A stretch of 64,000 bases of DNA, taken from Rhizobium sp. WYCCWR10014. GTDB lineage: Bacteria; Pseudomonadota; Alphaproteobacteria; Rhizobiales; Rhizobiaceae. The position numbers and the translations under genes were made by a program. The stretch is from the NCBI RefSeq assembly GCF_001657485.1, contig NZ_LXFU01000038.1, forward strand, positions 52,442 to 116,441, given 5' to 3'. The notes below the pieces were generated by a model. It saw nothing but the letters and a program-made list of their open reading frames with translations, did not search any database and had not been told where the DNA came from. Shown one piece after another: positions 61,787 through 64,000 of the stretch; the first letter of the stretch is position 1, and every line of letters begins with the position of its first letter.

Positions 61787-62389
61787 CCGAACCTCCTGGA
61801 CGACGCTGCCGAATGCTTCCTCCAGCAAGTCGACCATAGGACGCGCGCCTTTCTCCTGATTGAAGATGTCTCCGGCAATGCGCATCGCCCCGACCGAAAG
61901 CATCGCGACGACACGCAATGCCGTCGATCGCTCGGGCTCGGGCCATCGCTCTCGGAGCGCTTCGTAGATTTCAGCTTCCTGCTGCACGTATGATACCTGC
62001 TTGCGCGCCTGGATACTCGGGCTTGTCCGCATCAACCGATCCATCTCGATCATGTCGTTCGTCGGAATCTCGTTACAGACAGCGACAACTGCGTCCCGAA
62101 CCGCGTTGATCGGCGTCGAGCTCGCGGGAGCCTTTCGCACCGCATCGGCCAACATCTCGCCGATCCCACTTTGCAAGGACAGCAAAATCTCATCCTTCGA
62201 CGTGAAGTAGTAGAAGAAGGTTCTGCGTGAAATTCCTGCTGCGGTAGCGATTTCGTCGAGCGTCGTGTGATCGAAACCTTTCTCGAGGAAGAGAGCGATC
62301 CCTTTCTCGGTGATACGTTTCTTTGTCTCGCGCTTCTTCCGTTCCCGAAGGCCGCCATCTGCCTCAACGTCACGCTCGGATTTCTTCAT
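61766..62389 (-). CDS. TetR-family transcriptional regulator
   Basis: A 207-residue TetR regulator. The DNA-binding part (residues about 15-65) contains KKRITEKGIALFLEKGFDHT and LDEIATAAGISRRTFFYYFT. The C-terminal domain is the common helical ligand-binding region (DRLMRTSPSIQARKQVSYVQ). It diverges from a truncated SDR (62466), which was probably its original target and is now broken, so it may be regulating nothing locally. Confidence 0.9.
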   Translation of the reverse strand: MKKSERDVEADGGLRERKKRETKKRITEKGIALFLEKGFDHTTLDEIATAAGISRRTFFYYFTSKDEILLSLQSGIGEMLADAVRKAPASSTPINAVRDAVVAVCNEIPTNDMIEMDRLMRTSPSIQARKQVSYVQQEAEIYEALRERWPEPERSTALRVVAMLSVGAMRIAGDIFNQEKGARPMVDLLEEAFGSVVQEVRSGGMRA

Positions 62390-62465
62390 CGCGGCCTCTT
62401 GTATAATTACACTCAGTGCGATATTAATTTTACACCAAGTGCGAAAAATATGAAAGAGACACGAG

Positions 62466-62615
62466 ATGGCAAGGTGGGATGAGGCAGATATCCCCGCTCA
62501 GCGTGGACGATCCGCCGTGGTGACAGGAACAGGGGGATTAGGGCTGGAGACCGCGCTGGCGCTGGCCCGAGCAGGATGCGACGTGACGATTGCCGGACGA
62601 ACTCGACGAGGAGGA
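62466..62615 (+). pseudogene. N-terminal fragment of a short-chain dehydrogenase
   Basis: ATG 62466 starts MARWDEADIPAQRGRSAVVT, then GTGGLGLETALALARAGCDV and TIAGR: a normal SDR start with the glycine-rich motif. After about 45 residues the sequence turns into glycine/arginine-rich text unrelated to SDRs, so the rest was lost. The join near 62615 marks a recombination boundary with the mobilization end. Confidence 0.8.
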
Positions 62616-62687
62616 GGCGGCGTGAGCCGTCTCTTCCCTCACACATCGTCTTTTCCTTTACTCAACCATGAGAGACGCGGATGCCGA

Positions 62688-62933
62688 TCACCGCAGGACC
62701 CGATAGCCTCTCGACCGCTTCCTGCGCAAAAGGGTGAGCAGGAGATCGACGGCTTTTGCCTCGCTATCGAAGACATGGATCTTCTGCTGCCCGCGGCTGC
62801 CGATGCGTCCCCAGCTGCGCACCAGCGATGTCCCGCCGAAGAGGTTCGGCTCGATCGACAGCGCATAAAAGCGGGCCATGTTCTTCGATGGATCGATGCG
62901 TTCGATATAGAGACGATAGGGCTGAACTGTCAT
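62688..62933 (-). CDS. WGR-domain protein
   Basis: An 81-residue protein consisting of one WGR domain: NMARFYALSIEPNLFGGTSL, then VRSWGRIGSRGQQKIHVFDS and AKAVDLLLTLLRRKRSRGYR. WGR domains bind nucleic acid and occur alone in many rhizobial plasmids. The WGR triplet itself is present. Function unproven; the link to plasmid or DNA maintenance is inferred from location. Confidence 0.9.
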   Translation of the reverse strand: MTVQPYRLYIERIDPSKNMARFYALSIEPNLFGGTSLVRSWGRIGSRGQQKIHVFDSEAKAVDLLLTLLRRKRSRGYRVLR

Positions 62934-63064
62934 GCGGGCAGAATCGCAAAGTCCAGTTGCTCGCGTCCAACGACATTTGTGAATCGGTTGGGCCCGATCG
63001 ATTCATCCGGGTGATGTGAACCGCCTGGTTCATCTTTCCTGGCTCATCTATCCTGGCTCATCGT

Positions 63065-63508
63065 CTACGTGGCAAACAATCCGGCAAATTCCGGATCGGA
63101 ATAATAGCGCAACTTTGTCGCAACGATCGGCCGCTGGCCGGCCGCAATCTCTCTTCGTCCGGCAAAGCGCGCAGACCCATGCGTGTCGTCGCTGACAGTT
63201 CCGAAATGCGTGATCAACGGTACCGACAACAATCGAATGAGCAGCACGATGGCAAATGCCATCACCACCCAGTCGCCAATATGCCAGATGACGTCACCCC
63301 TGTGGCTGCCAAGGATCACGCGTCTGAGGTAGTCGATCCCGAAGTAGACGGTGAACACGACAAGCAAATAGCCGACCGCACCCATGACAAACGACTTGGC
63401 ATATCGAAGCGGAAACGTGATCAGGGCGACGATCGCCCAGAGCGGATCGCGGGCCGCCAGGCGCATCATGTTTGCGAAGGCGGTCTTGATCTCGTTGGCA
63501 TGGATCAT
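63065..63508 (-). CDS. Membrane protein with TraG/VirD4-like N-terminal features
   Basis: A 147-residue protein with about three hydrophobic segments (residues about 22-37, 40-60 and 78-100) and a short cytosolic part containing DDTHGSARFAGRREIA. That HGSARFA motif is the one found just after the membrane helices of TraG/VirD4 coupling proteins. The ATPase domain is absent, so this is either a truncated coupling protein or a small relative that works with mobilization proteins. It overlaps the preceding gene by 4 nt and is its operon partner. Confidence 0.7.
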   Translation of the reverse strand: MIHANEIKTAFANMMRLAARDPLWAIVALITFPLRYAKSFVMGAVGYLLVVFTVYFGIDYLRRVILGSHRGDVIWHIGDWVVMAFAIVLLIRLLSVPLITHFGTVSDDTHGSARFAGRREIAAGQRPIVATKLRYYSDPEFAGLFAT

Positions 63509-63816
63509 GATGCCGCACTCCCGTTGCCGATATCGCCGATAGACGGCTCATTTGCCTGCGGCTTTAGGAGATCGTCGAACAGATCCCGATCGCCATCGCG
63601 GGTGAGGAATTTTGGCAGTTCCCGTCTCAGCCATTCGGCGATCCCGCCTGCAAACTGCACATCGCGATCATTCTCCAGCCGGTGCAGCACAAGTGCGCCG
63701 ATCAGCACCTTGCGGCGTGTATCGATGGCACGCTCCTGCTTGCTGAGCCGGATCTGCAATGTCTTTCGCTGGGCTTCCAACTGCGCCAGCCGTTCGCCGA
63801 TGGTTTTGCGCGCCAT
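63505..63816 (-). CDS. TraD/MobC-like mobilization protein
   Basis: A 103-residue protein with a coiled-coil N-terminus (ERLAQLEAQRKTLQIRLSKQ), then the TraD-type motif RAIDTRRKVLIGALVLHRLE (read ERAIDTRRKVLIGAL) and an acidic tail. Such proteins sit beside the relaxase gene of rhizobial conjugative plasmids and bind near oriT. ATG 63816 follows AGGGAGAAG. The relaxase gene and oriT would be expected just beyond 64000, as divergent neighbours. Confidence 0.75.
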   Translation of the reverse strand: MARKTIGERLAQLEAQRKTLQIRLSKQERAIDTRRKVLIGALVLHRLENDRDVQFAGGIAEWLRRELPKFLTRDGDRDLFDDLLKPQANEPSIGDIGNGSAAS

Positions 63817-64000
63817 GATGATCTTCTCCCTTGCTCCTGTTCAGCCATTGGCCGCGGCGATGAACGGATGATCGCAGCCGCTGGCGGGCCTGAATCGAGG
63901 TTGTCTCGAAGAGCGGCGCTTCGAAACCCGCAAATCTGCGCGTGGAAGCGACCGGGTGAACGGCTTACGAGGTCATCGGGAGATTGCCGCGTGCTCCCAC
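63817..64000. other. Window end, possible oriT-proximal region
   Basis: 184 nt upstream of the mobilization gene with no ORF of note. Position suggests the divergent mob promoter and perhaps oriT, but I see no recognisable nic-site consensus. Confidence 0.35.

Noticed and set aside
63030..63062. Short tandem TCCTGGCTCATC repeat before the mobilization genes
   Set aside because: Only two imperfect units of about 13 bp; too short to call a CRISPR, iteron or att site.

Overview
The window looks like part of a large accessory replicon (plasmid or chromid) of a rhizobial alphaproteobacterium (Rhizobium/Agrobacterium type). The signs are a eukaryotic-type glutamine synthetase II, a DUF1127 protein, an Omp25-like porin, an OhrR/MarR-hydrolase pair, many LysR/HxlR/SDR genes, and a TraD-like mobilization protein with a coupling-protein-like partner at the right end. 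No rRNA, intact tRNA or CRISPR array was seen.

Layout. 1-17.8 kb is sparse, with long decayed gaps. It holds a porin, an orphan polyamine-type binding protein, two paralogous persulfide-dioxygenase-like MBL proteins around glnII, an alpha/beta-hydrolase with a broken marR, an Lrp regulator, a 1-Cys peroxiredoxin, an SfnB-type flavoprotein, a divergent P-II-like protein, and SDR and IS630 remnants. 17.8-29.8 kb is a run of oxidoreductase/regulator pairs (SDR/HxlR, LysR/beta-hydroxyacid dehydrogenase, LysR/NTF2/SDR, OhrR/hydrolase) and a GMC oxidoreductase. 29.8-34.1 kb is a scrapyard: pirin fragments in opposite orientations, a dnaE2 scrap, a class III cyclase, and an acyl-CoA-dehydrogenase::corA composite pseudogene.

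34.4-58.8 kb is the centrepiece, a nicotinate catabolic island. The leftward nicCDEFX genes (6-hydroxynicotinate to maleate/fumarate) diverge from rightward nicA-nicB (nicotinate hydroxylase with three c-type haems). nicAB continues directly into a GH106-like and a GH63-like glycosidase. A second rightward operon follows: a PotFGHI-like ABC importer, a cysteine hydrolase, a NicR-like MarR, a GH3 glycosidase, a split xdhC, a degraded molybdopterin-binding gene and mocA. XdhC and MocA are the maturation factors expected for NicAB's molybdenum cofactor, so the two operons are functionally tied. The glycosidases and ABC importer are not part of the classical Pseudomonas nic cluster, and no nicT- or nicP-like transporter is present. 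I infer that the island may take up and deglycosylate plant pyridine conjugates before ring degradation. A 26-bp direct repeat resembling a tRNA T-arm (30279 and 58855) brackets the island.

58.9-64 kb holds a quinone oxidoreductase, an MBL/HxlR divergent pair, a TetR with a truncated SDR, a WGR-domain protein and the edge of a mobilization locus.
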